A stretch of DNA of 64,000 nt from CTSoil-043 sp963821235 (GCA_963821235.1 CAWGCS010000001.1:1984001-2048000); one strand, 5' to 3'. Positions 54,043 through 62,994 are shown, counted from the first letter of the stretch. A program made the numbers and translations. The notes: a model not told the origin generated them from the sequence alone.

Positions 54043-55305
54043 ATGGCCTTCCTGCGGCGCTTCTGGCAGCGCGACGGCGGCGACCAGCTGGCGGCGTGCA
54101 CGGCCCTCGACGTGGGGACCGAGTTCGCGAAGGCGCTCGTCTTCGAGATCGACGGCCAGAACCACGGCACCGTTCGCGGCGTGGGGCGAAAGCGCCAGGG
54201 CCTCGCCCACATGCAGTCGGGGACGGTCGCCGACATCGGGGCGGTCGTCGACAACTGCGCGGTGGCGCTCCAGGAGGCCGAGGAGATGGCCGGCTTCCGC
54301 CCCGAGCAGGTCGTCATCGGAATCGCCGGCGAGCTGGTGAAGGGCTTCACCACGGCGCACTCGCAGGAGCGCCGGAAGCCCGACGTGCCCATCACCGACG
54401 GCGAGCTGCAGAAGCTGATCGACGGCGTCCAGCGCGAAGCCCTCGAGGAAGCCGAGCGCTCGATCACTTGGGAGACGGGCCTCCCCAACGTCGACGTCCG
54501 CCTGGTCCACGCGGCGGTGACCTCGGCCAGCATCGACGGCTACGCGGTGACGAACCCGGTCGGCTTCCAGGGCCGCCACGTCACGATCGGGATCTTCAAC
54601 GCCTTCGCCCCGCTGGTGCACCTGGGGGCGCTGGAGAGCGTCGCCGCGGAGCTCGACCTCGAGCTGCTGGAGATCGTGGCCGAGCCGTACGCAGTGGCCC
54701 GGGTCATGGGGGCCGAGCAGGTCCGCCAGGCCGGCGCCCTCTTCGTCGACATCGGCGGCGGGACCACCGACGTCGCCCTCGTCCGCTCCGGCGGCATCGA
54801 GGGCACCCGCATGTTCGCCCTCGCCGGCCGGGCGTTCACGAAGTCGCTCGCCGACCGGCTCGACCTGCCCTTCCCGCGGGCGGAGGCGCTCAAGGTGGAC
54901 TACGCTCGCGGCCTGGACGTCGAGCGCCGCGACGAGATCGCCGGCATCGTCGCGGACGACGTGGCGGTCTGGGCGGCCGGGATGGAGCTGGTCCTCGACG
55001 AGCTGGGCGGCGGCGACCTGCTGCCGTCGCGGATCTACCTGTGCGGCGGGGGGTCGCGCCTCCCAGAGACGGCCGCCGCCCTGCGGGCCGAGTCGTTCTG
55101 GCGGCGGCTCCCCTTCAGCCGCCCGCCGGAGGTCACGGTCATGGCCCCCGAGATGGTCGAGACGATGGAAGACGCGACGAAGCTCCTCGTCGACCAGCAG
55201 GACGTCACGCCGCTGGGGCTGGCCAACCAGGCGATCGCCCTGCAGGCGGAGCACGACCCGCTCGACGTCGCCCTCCGGCGCGTCCTGCGGGCGATGAAGC
55301 TGTAG
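54043..55305 (+). CDS. FtsA/PilM-like actin-fold ATPase with SHS2 domain
   Basis: Cytoplasmic actin-like protein of 420 residues. Phosphate-1 motif ALDVGTEFAKALV (about 21-33), an SHS2-type insert, phosphate-2 motif FVDIGGGTTDVALV near residue 236, and an adenosine motif CGGGSRLPE are all present. The overall layout fits FtsA or PilM. The N-terminus is a short amphipathic stretch (MAFLRRFWQR) that may touch the membrane. There is no ftsZ or ftsQ nearby, and no pilN/pilO/pilQ. The next gene, 7 bp on, encodes a one-pass membrane protein, so this ATPase probably pairs with it. A role in division or an envelope machine is inference. Confidence 0.8.
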   Translation: MAFLRRFWQRDGGDQLAACTALDVGTEFAKALVFEIDGQNHGTVRGVGRKRQGLAHMQSGTVADIGAVVDNCAVALQEAEEMAGFRPEQVVIGIAGELVKGFTTAHSQERRKPDVPITDGELQKLIDGVQREALEEAERSITWETGLPNVDVRLVHAAVTSASIDGYAVTNPVGFQGRHVTIGIFNAFAPLVHLGALESVAAELDLELLEIVAEPYAVARVMGAEQVRQAGALFVDIGGGTTDVALVRSGGIEGTRMFALAGRAFTKSLADRLDLPFPRAEALKVDYARGLDVERRDEIAGIVADDVAVWAAGMELVLDELGGGDLLPSRIYLCGGGSRLPETAAALRAESFWRRLPFSRPPEVTVMAPEMVETMEDATKLLVDQQDVTPLGLANQAIALQAEHDPLDVALRRVLRAMKL

Positions 55306-55312
55306 GCCGCCG

Positions 55313-57244
55313 ATGGCGATCGTCTACCTCGACGTCGACGACGAGATCACCTCGGCCGCGGCACGCATCCGCTGGACCGAGGACCTCGAGCTGGCGATCG
55401 TGCTGCCGGCCGGCTCGCGGATCGCGACGAGCCGGATCAACTTCCGGCTCCTGGCCCGCGAGGCCTCCGACCGCAGCCGCCGGCTGGCCATCGTCGCCCC
55501 CGAGGCGTCGACCCGGGCCCTCGCCGCGTCCGCGGGCCTGCCGGTCTTCGCCACGGTCATGGAGTACGAGGAGTCCCGGCGCGAGGCGGAGGACGAGGAG
55601 GCCGCGGCGGAGGCGCCGGCGGCGCCGGAGCGACCCACGGGCGCCCGACCCCCGGGCGCGACGCCGACGCCCGCGGGGGCTCAGGCGACACCCGCGGGCG
55701 TCAAGCCGGCGGGCAAGGGCGCCGCCAGGGGATCCGGACGGGGGGCGTCCGCACCGGGCGTCCCTGGCCGGGCCGCTGCCCCTGCGTCCACTGCGCCCCT
55801 CTGGCCGGACGAGCCCGCGCCCGGCACGACGGCGGCGCCCGGTGGGCGGGCGGGCGCGGGCGACCGCACCGCGGGCGGGGAACGCCGGCCGCCGGCGCGT
55901 GAGGAAGGGCGGACCCGCGGCGCCATCGGCCCGTCCACCGGCCTGGGCATGGGAGCCGCGGCCGCGGGTCGCGGCCGGCGGCGCTGGCCGCTCGTCGTGG
56001 CGGCCCTCCTGGTGGTCGCGATCCTGGGCGGCGCCGGGGCCGCCGTCGGCTACGTCCTGCTGCCGACGGCGACGGTGACCCTCAGGCTCGCCGCGGAGCC
56101 GGTCGGCCCGATCACGTTCACCGCGACCGCCGATCCCAACGCCCTCGCGGTGGACCCGGCGACGGCCACCATCCCTGCCGTGCGGATCGCCATCCCCCTC
56201 TCGGCCGGCGGGACGTTCAAGGCCACCGGCAAGCGCGTGGAGGAGGCCGCCGCGACCGGCACGGTCCGCTGGGACAACTGCGATCCCAGCCGCGCCTACA
56301 CGATCCCGAGCGGGACCGTCGTCCGCACGGCGGCCGGCGTCGCCTTCGCCACGCGCGAGGCGATCCTCGTCCCGGTGGCCATCCTGACCGGGACGCCGCC
56401 CGAGGTCTCGGTGAAGTGCCAGTCGCGACAGGTCGACGTGACGGCGACCCGGCCCGGCCCGGACGGCAACGTGGAGGCCGGGGCGATCCGGGTGGTCCCC
56501 GGCGACTACGACCCGAACCTGGTGCGGGTCCGCAACCCGGCGGCCACGGGCGGCGGCAAGCACGAGGAGTTTCCCCTGGTCGCCAAGAAGGACGTGGACG
56601 GCGCGGTCACGGCCCTCACGAAGCAGCTCGATGCCCAGCTGGCCGAGCTCGCCGTCGCCCCGCCCGGGGCGCCGGCCGGAGCGACGGTCTTCCCGGAGAC
56701 GGCCCGGCGCGGCGAGCCGACGCCGTCGGAGCCGACTGCCGACATCGTCGGCCGCGAGGCGAAGACGTTCGACCTGTCCCTCGCCGCGGACGCCACCGTC
56801 GTGGCCGCCGATCCCTCGGCTCTCGAGACGCTCGCCGCGGATCGAATCGGCGCCCGCGTCCCCGAGGGACGGACCCTGCGCGAGGGCTCGACGCGGGTCA
56901 CGGTCGGCGCCGGGTCGGTCGCCGGCGAGACGGTCGTCTACACCGTCACGGCCAGCGCGGAGGCCGTCCGCGACGTCTCCGTCGATGAGGTCCGGGCCCT
57001 GGTCAAGGGTCGCACCGCGGCCGCGGCCGAGGGGCTGCTGGCGCCGTACGGGAGCGCCGAGATCGTCTTGTGGCCAGACTGGGCGTCGTCCGTGACCTCC
57101 CTCGACATGCGCCTCACGGTGACCGTCGAGGGCGTCCCGCCGGCGGAGCCCACGCCTCCTCCGACGGCGTCGCCGACGCCCCCGCCGGCAGCCTCCCCGA
57201 GCGACTCGTCGGGTGTCTCCCCGGCCGCGACCGCGGCCCCGTGA
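55313..57244 (+). CDS. single-pass membrane protein with baseplate-J-like extracytoplasmic region
   Basis: Protein of 643 residues in three parts. Residues 1-85 form a cytoplasmic alpha/beta domain (YLDVDDEITSAAARIRW..., ending GLPVFATVMEYEE). It resembles the N-terminal domain of proteins annotated baseplate J/gp47-like in Chloroflexota and Patescibacteria. Residues about 86-220 are a Pro/Ala/Gly-rich linker. A transmembrane helix at about 225-246 leads to a large beta-rich extracytoplasmic region with repeated V-G-TV patterns, and a Pro/Ser-rich tail. No phage genes are nearby, so this is not a prophage baseplate. It is 7 bp downstream of the actin-like gene and overlaps ruvX by 4 bp (GTGA). 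Confidence 0.7.
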   Translation: MAIVYLDVDDEITSAAARIRWTEDLELAIVLPAGSRIATSRINFRLLAREASDRSRRLAIVAPEASTRALAASAGLPVFATVMEYEESRREAEDEEAAAEAPAAPERPTGARPPGATPTPAGAQATPAGVKPAGKGAARGSGRGASAPGVPGRAAAPASTAPLWPDEPAPGTTAAPGGRAGAGDRTAGGERRPPAREEGRTRGAIGPSTGLGMGAAAAGRGRRRWPLVVAALLVVAILGGAGAAVGYVLLPTATVTLRLAAEPVGPITFTATADPNALAVDPATATIPAVRIAIPLSAGGTFKATGKRVEEAAATGTVRWDNCDPSRAYTIPSGTVVRTAAGVAFATREAILVPVAILTGTPPEVSVKCQSRQVDVTATRPGPDGNVEAGAIRVVPGDYDPNLVRVRNPAATGGGKHEEFPLVAKKDVDGAVTALTKQLDAQLAELAVAPPGAPAGATVFPETARRGEPTPSEPTADIVGREAKTFDLSLAADATVVAADPSALETLAADRIGARVPEGRTLREGSTRVTVGAGSVAGETVVYTVTASAEAVRDVSVDEVRALVKGRTAAAAEGLLAPYGSAEIVLWPDWASSVTSLDMRLTVTVEGVPPAEPTPPPTASPTPPPAASPSDSSGVSPAATAAP

Positions 57245-57753
57245 CGAGACTCCTCGGCATCGACCTCGGCACCCGCCGGGTGGGGCTCGCGATCGCGGAG
57301 GAGGGTGAGCTGCGGGCGCGGCCGCTGGCGACGGTGCCGCGCCGGCGGACCGTGGACGCCGACGCCGAGGCGCTCGGCCGCATCGCGGCGTCCAACGGCG
57401 TCGGCGAGCTGATCGTCGGGCTGCCGCTCGACATGCGGGGCTCGGAAGGCGCGATGGCCGCGGAGGCGCGAGAATGGGCCCTCGCCATCGCGTCGCGGAC
57501 GGGCCTGCCGGTCCGCCTCCGCGACGAGCGGCTCTCGAGCCACGTGGCGGAGTCCCGCCTGGGCCGACCCTCTCGTGGGCGGGCCGGCGGCCCGCCGGGC
57601 CCGGTCCGACGGGCGGCCCACCGGGCGCGGGTCGATCGCGAGGCGGCGACGGTGATCCTCGAGGACGAGCTCGAGGCCCGGCGGGCCGGCGCACCGGGCG
57701 AGCGCGTCGAGCCGGCCGCTCGCGACGAGGCCCCACACGAGGAGGGTGCATGA
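57241..57753 (+). CDS. ruvX: RuvX/YqgF-family RNase H-fold nuclease
   Basis: RNase H-fold protein of 170 residues. GIDLGTRRVGLA at the start carries the first catalytic Asp, VGLPLDMRG the middle motif and RDERLSS a later acid. YqgF/RuvX has been described as a Holliday-junction resolvase and in rRNA 5' processing. The C-terminal 40 residues are an extra basic/acidic tail not seen in shorter homologues. The GTG start overlaps the previous stop and its own stop overlaps mltG (ATGA). The ruvX-mltG order is common. Confidence 0.9.
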   Translation: MTRLLGIDLGTRRVGLAIAEEGELRARPLATVPRRRTVDADAEALGRIAASNGVGELIVGLPLDMRGSEGAMAAEAREWALAIASRTGLPVRLRDERLSSHVAESRLGRPSRGRAGGPPGPVRRAAHRARVDREAATVILEDELEARRAGAPGERVEPAARDEAPHEEGA

Positions 57754-59132
57754 CGATCCGCGGCGGGGGAGGCCCGCGCGACGACCGGCCGGCCGGGCAG
57801 GAGCGCCGGCCCATGGCGCGCCGCCTGGACGGTGGTGCCGGCCAGCCGGCCCGTGGGTCGACCCGCGAGCGCCGCGCCGGGACCGTCACCGCGTACGAGA
57901 TCGCCCGCCAGCGCCCCCGCGCCGGCGTGGGTGGACTGCTCCGCTTCGCGGTCTTCCTCGCCGTGGGGGCGGTGCTCGTGCTGCTCCTGCTGGGCACCGT
58001 CCTGCGACCCCTCACCCGGTCCCTCGTCGTGGGATTCGCCGACGCCAATCCGGGGGCCCTTTCCCTGCCGTTCGTCGCCGACTTCGTCCGCGAGGACCTC
58101 GGCGACGCCCTGACCGCACCGGCCAGCGCCGACACGACCGAGGTGGACTTCACGATCGCCTCGGGCGAGACCGCGTCGGGGATCGCGGCCCGCCTGGAGG
58201 ACGAGGGGCTCCTGCGCGACCGGCGGGCCTTCCTCCTCATCGCCATCGAGAAGAGCCTGGCCGGCACCCTGGACGCGGGGACGTTCCTGCTGCGCAGGAA
58301 CCTCACGCCCGACCAGCTCGTGGCGACCCTCCTCGAGGCCAAGGACCCCTCGATCACCATCCAATTCCGGACCGGCCTCCGGCTGGAGCAGATGACCGCC
58401 TACCTCGAGGCGCACCCGCCCGAGATCGCCTCGCTCCAGCTGAAGGCGGCCGACTTCCTCGCCCTCGCGCGCAAGCCGCCGGCCTCGCTGCTGGCGGACT
58501 ACCCGTGGCTGGACCTGCCGAAGGGCGCCACCCTGGAGGGATACCTCGCCGGCGGCTCGTACCGGGTCCTCCCCGACACGACCCCGGAGGAGCTCGTCCG
58601 GAAGATGCTGGACCGCTTCGGGGAGGACCTCGGCACGGCCCGCATCCAGGAGGCCCGGGACCTCGGCCTCTCCCTCCCCGACGTGGTCACCCTCGCCTCG
58701 CTCGTCGAGCGCGAGACCCCCGTCGACGCGGAGCGGCCGCTGGTGGCCGGCGTCTACCGCAACCGCGTCGAGCGGGACATGCTGCTGCAGGCGGACCCGA
58801 CCGTCATCTGGGGCGTCGACCTCCTGGCGCTGGCAAGGCTGGACCTGACCCGCTGGCCCGACTACTCCTTCTGGAACGTCCCGGAGCAGCCGATGGCGGC
58901 CGTGGAGTTCCCCGACTCGATCGCCGGCTTCCAGACCTACCGGGTGAAGGGGATGATCCCCGGCCCGATCTGCACCCCGACCATCACCTCGATCGACGCC
59001 GCCCTGGCTCCGGACACGAAGGACGGCTACCTCTTCTTCGTGGCGATCCCCGATGGGAACGGCCGGCATGACTTCTCGAAGACGTACGACGAGCACCTCA
59101 GCAAGCTCCGCAAGTACGGCTACATCAAGTGA
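57750..59132 (+). CDS. mltG: endolytic murein transglycosylase MltG
   Basis: Membrane-anchored enzyme of 460 residues that cuts nascent peptidoglycan strands. A long disordered cytoplasmic N-terminus (about 1-65) precedes one transmembrane helix (about 67-92). A LysM-like subdomain (TIASGETASGIAARLEDEG) follows. The YceG catalytic domain has E320 in ASLVERET, followed by VAGVYRNRV. The C-terminal SFWNVPEQPMA and GLPPGPI-like region (MIPGPICTPT) complete the fold. It overlaps ruvX and the M24 peptidase gene by 4 bp each, so it is translationally coupled. Confidence 0.94.
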   Translation: MTIRGGGGPRDDRPAGQERRPMARRLDGGAGQPARGSTRERRAGTVTAYEIARQRPRAGVGGLLRFAVFLAVGAVLVLLLLGTVLRPLTRSLVVGFADANPGALSLPFVADFVREDLGDALTAPASADTTEVDFTIASGETASGIAARLEDEGLLRDRRAFLLIAIEKSLAGTLDAGTFLLRRNLTPDQLVATLLEAKDPSITIQFRTGLRLEQMTAYLEAHPPEIASLQLKAADFLALARKPPASLLADYPWLDLPKGATLEGYLAGGSYRVLPDTTPEELVRKMLDRFGEDLGTARIQEARDLGLSLPDVVTLASLVERETPVDAERPLVAGVYRNRVERDMLLQADPTVIWGVDLLALARLDLTRWPDYSFWNVPEQPMAAVEFPDSIAGFQTYRVKGMIPGPICTPTITSIDAALAPDTKDGYLFFVAIPDGNGRHDFSKTYDEHLSKLRKYGYIK

Positions 59133-60370
59133 GGCGCACCGTGAGCGGCCGCCTCCGGCGTGGGCTGCCGGTCCCCGCCGACTTCGCCCGGCCGCCCGGG
59201 GCGGCCCGCCTGCGAGGCTGGCACGAGGCCGACCGCGCCGCCCGCCCGGCCCGCCTCGCCCGGCTGCGGGCCCACCTCGCGGCTGCGGGCGTGGACGCCT
59301 ACTTCGGCATCCGGCGCGAGGAGATCCGCTACCTGGCGGGGGTTGCCCTCGGCGAGGGGGAGGAGAAGGTCGCCGGGCATTCCGGGCGCTTCCTCGTCTC
59401 CGCCCACGAGGTCGTCGTCCTCGCCGACTCGCGCTACACCCTGCAGTGCCGTCGCGAATCGCCGGGCTCGCGCGTCGAGGACGTGACCTACGACCTGGCC
59501 GCACGCTGGCCGGCTCTCGTCGCCTCGATCGGGGCCCGCCGGGTCGCCGTGCCCGCGTCCGACGTCCCGCACGGGCTCTGGGACGCGCTGGCCGCGGCGG
59601 CGCCGGGCGTCGAGCTCGTCGCGGCCGGGACCTGGGTCGACGAGGACCGCGCCGTCAAGGAGCCGGCCGAGGTGGAGCGGATCGCCGCCGCGGCGGCCGT
59701 CGCCGATCGCGCCCTCGCCGCCCTGCTGCCGGTGATCCGGCCCGGGGTCAGCGAGGCCGAGCTGGCCTGGCGCCTCGAGGTCCTCCTCCGTGAGGGTGGC
59801 GCCGAGGCGCTCGCCTTCGACGTGGCCGCCCTCGCGGGACCGGGGGCCGCCCTCCCGCACGGCTCCCCGGGCGTCCGGCGCGTCCGTGCCGGGCAGGTGC
59901 TCCTCTTCGACTTCGGGGCCCAGGTGGCGGGCTACCGGAGCGACATGACCCGGACGCTCTTCGTCGGGGAGCCGGGCGCCCGCGAGCTGGCGATCTTCGA
60001 GCTGGTCGCGCGAGCGCAGCGGACCGCGATCGAGCTGCTGGAGCGGGGCGCGGCCGAGGGCAGCGTGCCGTCGGGGCGGGCCGTCGATGCCGCCGCCCGC
60101 GACGTGATCGAGGCGGCCGGTCACGGCGCCCACTTCGGCCACGGGACGGGCCACGGCATCGGGCTGGCCACGCACGAGCGGCCCAGCCTCTCCCGCGTCG
60201 CACCGGATGAGCCACTCCCGAGCCCGACCGTCTTCTCCGTCGAGCCGGGCGTCTACCTGGGGGGCCGGACCGGGGTCCGGATCGAGGACCTCGTCCTGCT
60301 CGACCTCGCGGCGCGCCGCGTGGAGCTGCTGACCCGCTTCCCGCGCCACGCCCTGGTCCTGCCCGCATGA
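59129..60370 (+). CDS. pepQ: M24-family Xaa-Pro peptidase
   Basis: Cytoplasmic metallopeptidase of 413 residues. The N-terminal creatinase-like domain (about 40-185) precedes a pita-bread catalytic domain. The metal ligands are two Asp (FDFGA...RSDMTRT), His in HFGHGTGHGIGL, and Glu residues in VFSVEPG and RIEDL. It cleaves an N-terminal residue from X-Pro peptides. The GTG 59129 overlaps the mltG stop; a second GTG 12 bp later is an equally possible start. In many bacteria such a peptidase lies next to efp, which here is 2.7 kb downstream. Confidence 0.9.
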   Translation: MRRTVSGRLRRGLPVPADFARPPGAARLRGWHEADRAARPARLARLRAHLAAAGVDAYFGIRREEIRYLAGVALGEGEEKVAGHSGRFLVSAHEVVVLADSRYTLQCRRESPGSRVEDVTYDLAARWPALVASIGARRVAVPASDVPHGLWDALAAAAPGVELVAAGTWVDEDRAVKEPAEVERIAAAAAVADRALAALLPVIRPGVSEAELAWRLEVLLREGGAEALAFDVAALAGPGAALPHGSPGVRRVRAGQVLLFDFGAQVAGYRSDMTRTLFVGEPGARELAIFELVARAQRTAIELLERGAAEGSVPSGRAVDAAARDVIEAAGHGAHFGHGTGHGIGLATHERPSLSRVAPDEPLPSPTVFSVEPGVYLGGRTGVRIEDLVLLDLAARRVELLTRFPRHALVLPA

Positions 60371-60398
60371 CCGCACCGTCCGCCTCCCGGCGGTCGCG

Positions 60399-60428
60399 TT
60401 GCGGCGGCTTGCCGGGCGGTGGTACGGT
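60399..60428 (+). promoter_or_regulatory. promoter and leader hairpin for the CAP-domain gene
   Basis: TTGCGG (60399-60404), an 18-bp spacer and TACGGT (60423-60428) predict a start near 60435. The leader then forms a small hairpin TCAGC (60438-60442) / GCTGA (60447-60451) right at its 5' end and ends in AGGAG before TTG 60498. Confidence 0.45.
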
Positions 60429-60497
60429 TGGGGACGGTCAGCCCCAGCTGATTGGCCTCGCCCTGCGCGAGCGCCCGGGAGCCGCCCAGGAGCCCCG

Positions 60498-62189
60498 TTG
60501 CTCGTTCGCCGCGCGCTAGCCGCCGTCCTCGCCGTCCCCGTCCTCGCCGCCGTCTACCTGGCGGTGGCGCTTCGTCGCGGCCCGGCCACGAGGATCGCCC
60601 TGGCGCTGGGAGTCGGCGGCATGGTCGTCGGCGCCGCGGTCGCGATCCCCTCCGGCACGGTCGGCGCCCCGCCGGCGACCCAGGCGCCCCTGGCGGCGAA
60701 CGCGCTGGGGCCGGCCGTCGCCACCGGGCGCGGGCTCGCGGCGGCCCTGCTCGTCGATTTCGACGCTCCCATGGATGCAGCCTCGGTTGCCTCCGCCCTC
60801 ACCGTCGAGCCGGCGGCGGAGGTCAGCCTGGGCTGGTCCGAGGACGGCCGGCAGCTGGCCGTGGAACCGGTCGGCCGCTGGCGGCCGGCCACCTACTACA
60901 CCGTGACGGTCGGGACGACCGCCCGCGACCGCGACGGGCGCGCGCTGGCCAGCCCGCTGCGAGCAGGCTTCCTGACGCGCGAGGCGACCCGGGCGACGAT
61001 CTCGGCCGTGGATCGCCTCCCCTCCGGGGTGGCCCTCGACAGCCCGATCGTCATCTCCTTCGACCGGCCGGTGCCCATCGCGGGGGTGCTCGACGCCTTC
61101 CGCATCGCCCCGACGGTTCCCGGCCAGCTCCTCGTCGCCGCCGACGGCCCCGAGGGCAGCGACCCGAGCCTGGCCGACAACTTCGTGTGGCAGCCGGACG
61201 CCTCCTTCGCCGCCCACGCGGAGCACACCGTCACCCTGGCCGACGGCCTCCTCGACGCCGACGGCGGGGCCGTGACGCTCGACGGCCCGCTCGTCTTCAC
61301 CACCTCGACCGCTCCCAGCGTCGTCCGCTTCCGCCCGCGATCGGGGACGGAGGACGTCGCCCGGGACGCGCCGCTCTCGGTCCGCTTCACTGCGCCGATG
61401 GAGCGGGCCTCCACGGCGAAGGCGTTCAGCGTCGAGGTCGACGGCAAGACGGTGACCGGCAGCGTCGACTTCGCCGAGGACGACACGGTCCTCGTCTTCG
61501 ACCCGAAGAGCGACCTGCCGTACGGCGCCTCGGTCGTCATGCACGTGGGGGGCAGCGCGCTCGCCGCCGACGGGACCCCGCTGGACCGACCGCGTGCGGT
61601 CGGCTTCACCGTCGTGGCCAAGCCAGAGCCGACCCCGGCGCCGACCCCTGGCAGCGGCGGGTCGTCGGGCGGCGGCAGCGGCGCCCGGCCGACGCCGGCC
61701 CCGACCCCCGTGCCGCGCCCGGCCTCGAGCTCCTGGGTCGCCGCCGAGAAGTACCTCCTGACGCTGCTCAACTGCACGCGCGGCGGCGGCTGGGTCCTCT
61801 CCGACGGCTCCTGCTCCAGCCCAGGGGGCAGCGGCGTCGCGGCCCTCAGGTACGACGCCGGGATCAGCGGCGAGGTCTCGCGGCCGTACGCCAGGAAGCT
61901 CGCCCTCTCCGGCGTCTGCTCGCACTTCTCCGGCGGCGACCCCGGCGACCGCCTGCGGGCCGCGGGCTACACCGGCTACCACTGGGCCGAGAACATCGGC
62001 TGCCGCTACTTCCGGGACCCGATGGATGCCGCGGTGAGCCTGGTCCAGTTCTTCCAGAGCGAGAAGACCTGGAGCCCCGTGGGCGGCCACTACGTCAACA
62101 TGATGAACCCCGAGTACGATCGGGCAGGGATCGGCCTCTGGGTGTCCGGGGGCAACCTCCGCTTCGTCATCAACTTCTACCGCCCGTGA
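60498..62189 (+). CDS. exported CAP/SCP-domain protein with Ig-like repeats
   Basis: Surface protein of 563 residues. The N-terminus has two hydrophobic stretches (about 5-20 and 30-50), giving membrane anchoring. Three SbsA-like bacterial Ig modules follow, each opening with a GVALDSPIVISF or DVARDAPLSVRF pattern. A Pro/Thr/Gly linker (about 375-410) leads to a C-terminal CAP domain (about 415-563) with CSHFSGGDPGDRLRAAGY, HWAENIG and HYVNMMNPEYDRAGIG. The CAP His and Glu residues are partly present. The start is TTG 60498 with AGGAG 6 nt upstream; a GTG 6 bp later is possible. Its stop overlaps the CofE-like gene by 4 bp. Confidence 0.8.
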   Translation: MLVRRALAAVLAVPVLAAVYLAVALRRGPATRIALALGVGGMVVGAAVAIPSGTVGAPPATQAPLAANALGPAVATGRGLAAALLVDFDAPMDAASVASALTVEPAAEVSLGWSEDGRQLAVEPVGRWRPATYYTVTVGTTARDRDGRALASPLRAGFLTREATRATISAVDRLPSGVALDSPIVISFDRPVPIAGVLDAFRIAPTVPGQLLVAADGPEGSDPSLADNFVWQPDASFAAHAEHTVTLADGLLDADGGAVTLDGPLVFTTSTAPSVVRFRPRSGTEDVARDAPLSVRFTAPMERASTAKAFSVEVDGKTVTGSVDFAEDDTVLVFDPKSDLPYGASVVMHVGGSALAADGTPLDRPRAVGFTVVAKPEPTPAPTPGSGGSSGGGSGARPTPAPTPVPRPASSSWVAAEKYLLTLLNCTRGGGWVLSDGSCSSPGGSGVAALRYDAGISGEVSRPYARKLALSGVCSHFSGGDPGDRLRAAGYTGYHWAENIGCRYFRDPMDAAVSLVQFFQSEKTWSPVGGHYVNMMNPEYDRAGIGLWVSGGNLRFVINFYRP

Positions 62190-62896
62190 GCCCCGCGGGC
62201 CCCAAGCCGCGCACGGTCGTCGTCGATGGGCGGACCTTCGAGCGGATCCCGGTGCGGACACGGGTCCTCATGCCGGGCGACGACATCGCCGCGGCGATCC
62301 GGGAGCATGCCGGCGACCAGCTCCGCGAGGGCGACGCCGTCCTGCTCTCAGAGTCGGCGGTCGCCATCATGCAGGGCCGGGCGCGCGACTGGCGGACCAT
62401 CCACCCGGGCCGGCTGGCGCGCTGGCTCTCGTCGCGGGTCGTCCGCACGAGCTGGGGGACCGGGCTTCGCAGCCCGTACGCCATGCAGTACGCCATCGAG
62501 CTCTCCGGGGCCTGGCGAATCCTGCTGGCCGGCGGCGCCCACCTCGCCGGCCGGCTCCTCGGCCGGAGGGGCTGGTTCTACCTCGTCGCCGGCCTCAACG
62601 CCCGGATGATGGATGCCGAGCACACCATGGGCGTCGTCGAGTTCCACGAATGCGTCATCCCGGCCCCGGCCGATCCGCCGGGCACGGTCCGAGCCGTCAA
62701 GGCGGCCCTGGGACACGACGTGGCGATCGCCGACATCAACGACATCGCCCCGGCCTGGGTCGTCGCCTCCACCCTGCCCAGGGACCGCGAGCGGCTGCTG
62801 GCCCGCTCCTTCGACGACAACCCGCTCGGCCAGACGGACGAGAAGACGCCGATCGGCATCTGGCGCGAGGTGGGCGGCGAGGCGCCGGCCGGCTGA
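62186..62896 (+). CDS. CofE-like F420-0:gamma-glutamyl ligase family protein
   Basis: Protein of 236 residues with features of the CofE/F420-ligase fold. These include VRTRVLMPGDDIAAAI, GDAVLLSESAVAIMQGR and the glycine-rich later region. Bona fide CofE adds glutamates to coenzyme F420-0. Stand-alone relatives of this size have no proven function, and the substrate loops appear changed. The middle has a hydrophobic stretch (WRILLAGGAHLAGRLLG). The GTG start overlaps the CAP gene stop (GTGA), an unexplained partnership. The end of the gene lies within an array of GCCGGC palindromes. Confidence 0.72.
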   Translation: MSPAGPKPRTVVVDGRTFERIPVRTRVLMPGDDIAAAIREHAGDQLREGDAVLLSESAVAIMQGRARDWRTIHPGRLARWLSSRVVRTSWGTGLRSPYAMQYAIELSGAWRILLAGGAHLAGRLLGRRGWFYLVAGLNARMMDAEHTMGVVEFHECVIPAPADPPGTVRAVKAALGHDVAIADINDIAPAWVVASTLPRDRERLLARSFDDNPLGQTDEKTPIGIWREVGGEAPAG

Positions 62897-62994
62897 CGAC
62901 GCCGGCGCTCGATGCCGCGCCGGCAACGCCGGCCCTGGCCGGGCGGCGCCGGCACGCCGCCCTGCGACGCCGGCTGGGGCCTGGCGGCGCCGGC
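62884..62994 (+). repeat. array of GCCGGC palindromes, partly spaced 20 bp
   Basis: Eight GCCGGC hexamers begin at 62884, 62888, 62901, 62919, 62928, 62948, 62969 and 62989. The last four are spaced 20-21 bp apart, i.e. on one helix face. GGCGGCGCCGGC occurs twice (62942-62953 and 62983-62994). The array fills the gap between the CofE-like gene and the efp promoter. It could be a structured terminator, a protein-binding array or chance in GC-rich DNA. Confidence 0.45.

Noticed and set aside
55313..57244. Baseplate-J similarity as evidence of a prophage or contractile injection system
   Set aside because: No sheath, tube, tail, capsid, integrase or lysis genes are nearby. The protein has a membrane helix and sits in a ruvX-mltG operon.
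60371..60497. Possible riboswitch in the leader of the CAP-domain gene
   Set aside because: There is a small 5' hairpin, but I could not match the conserved core of c-di-AMP, c-di-GMP or cobalamin riboswitches.
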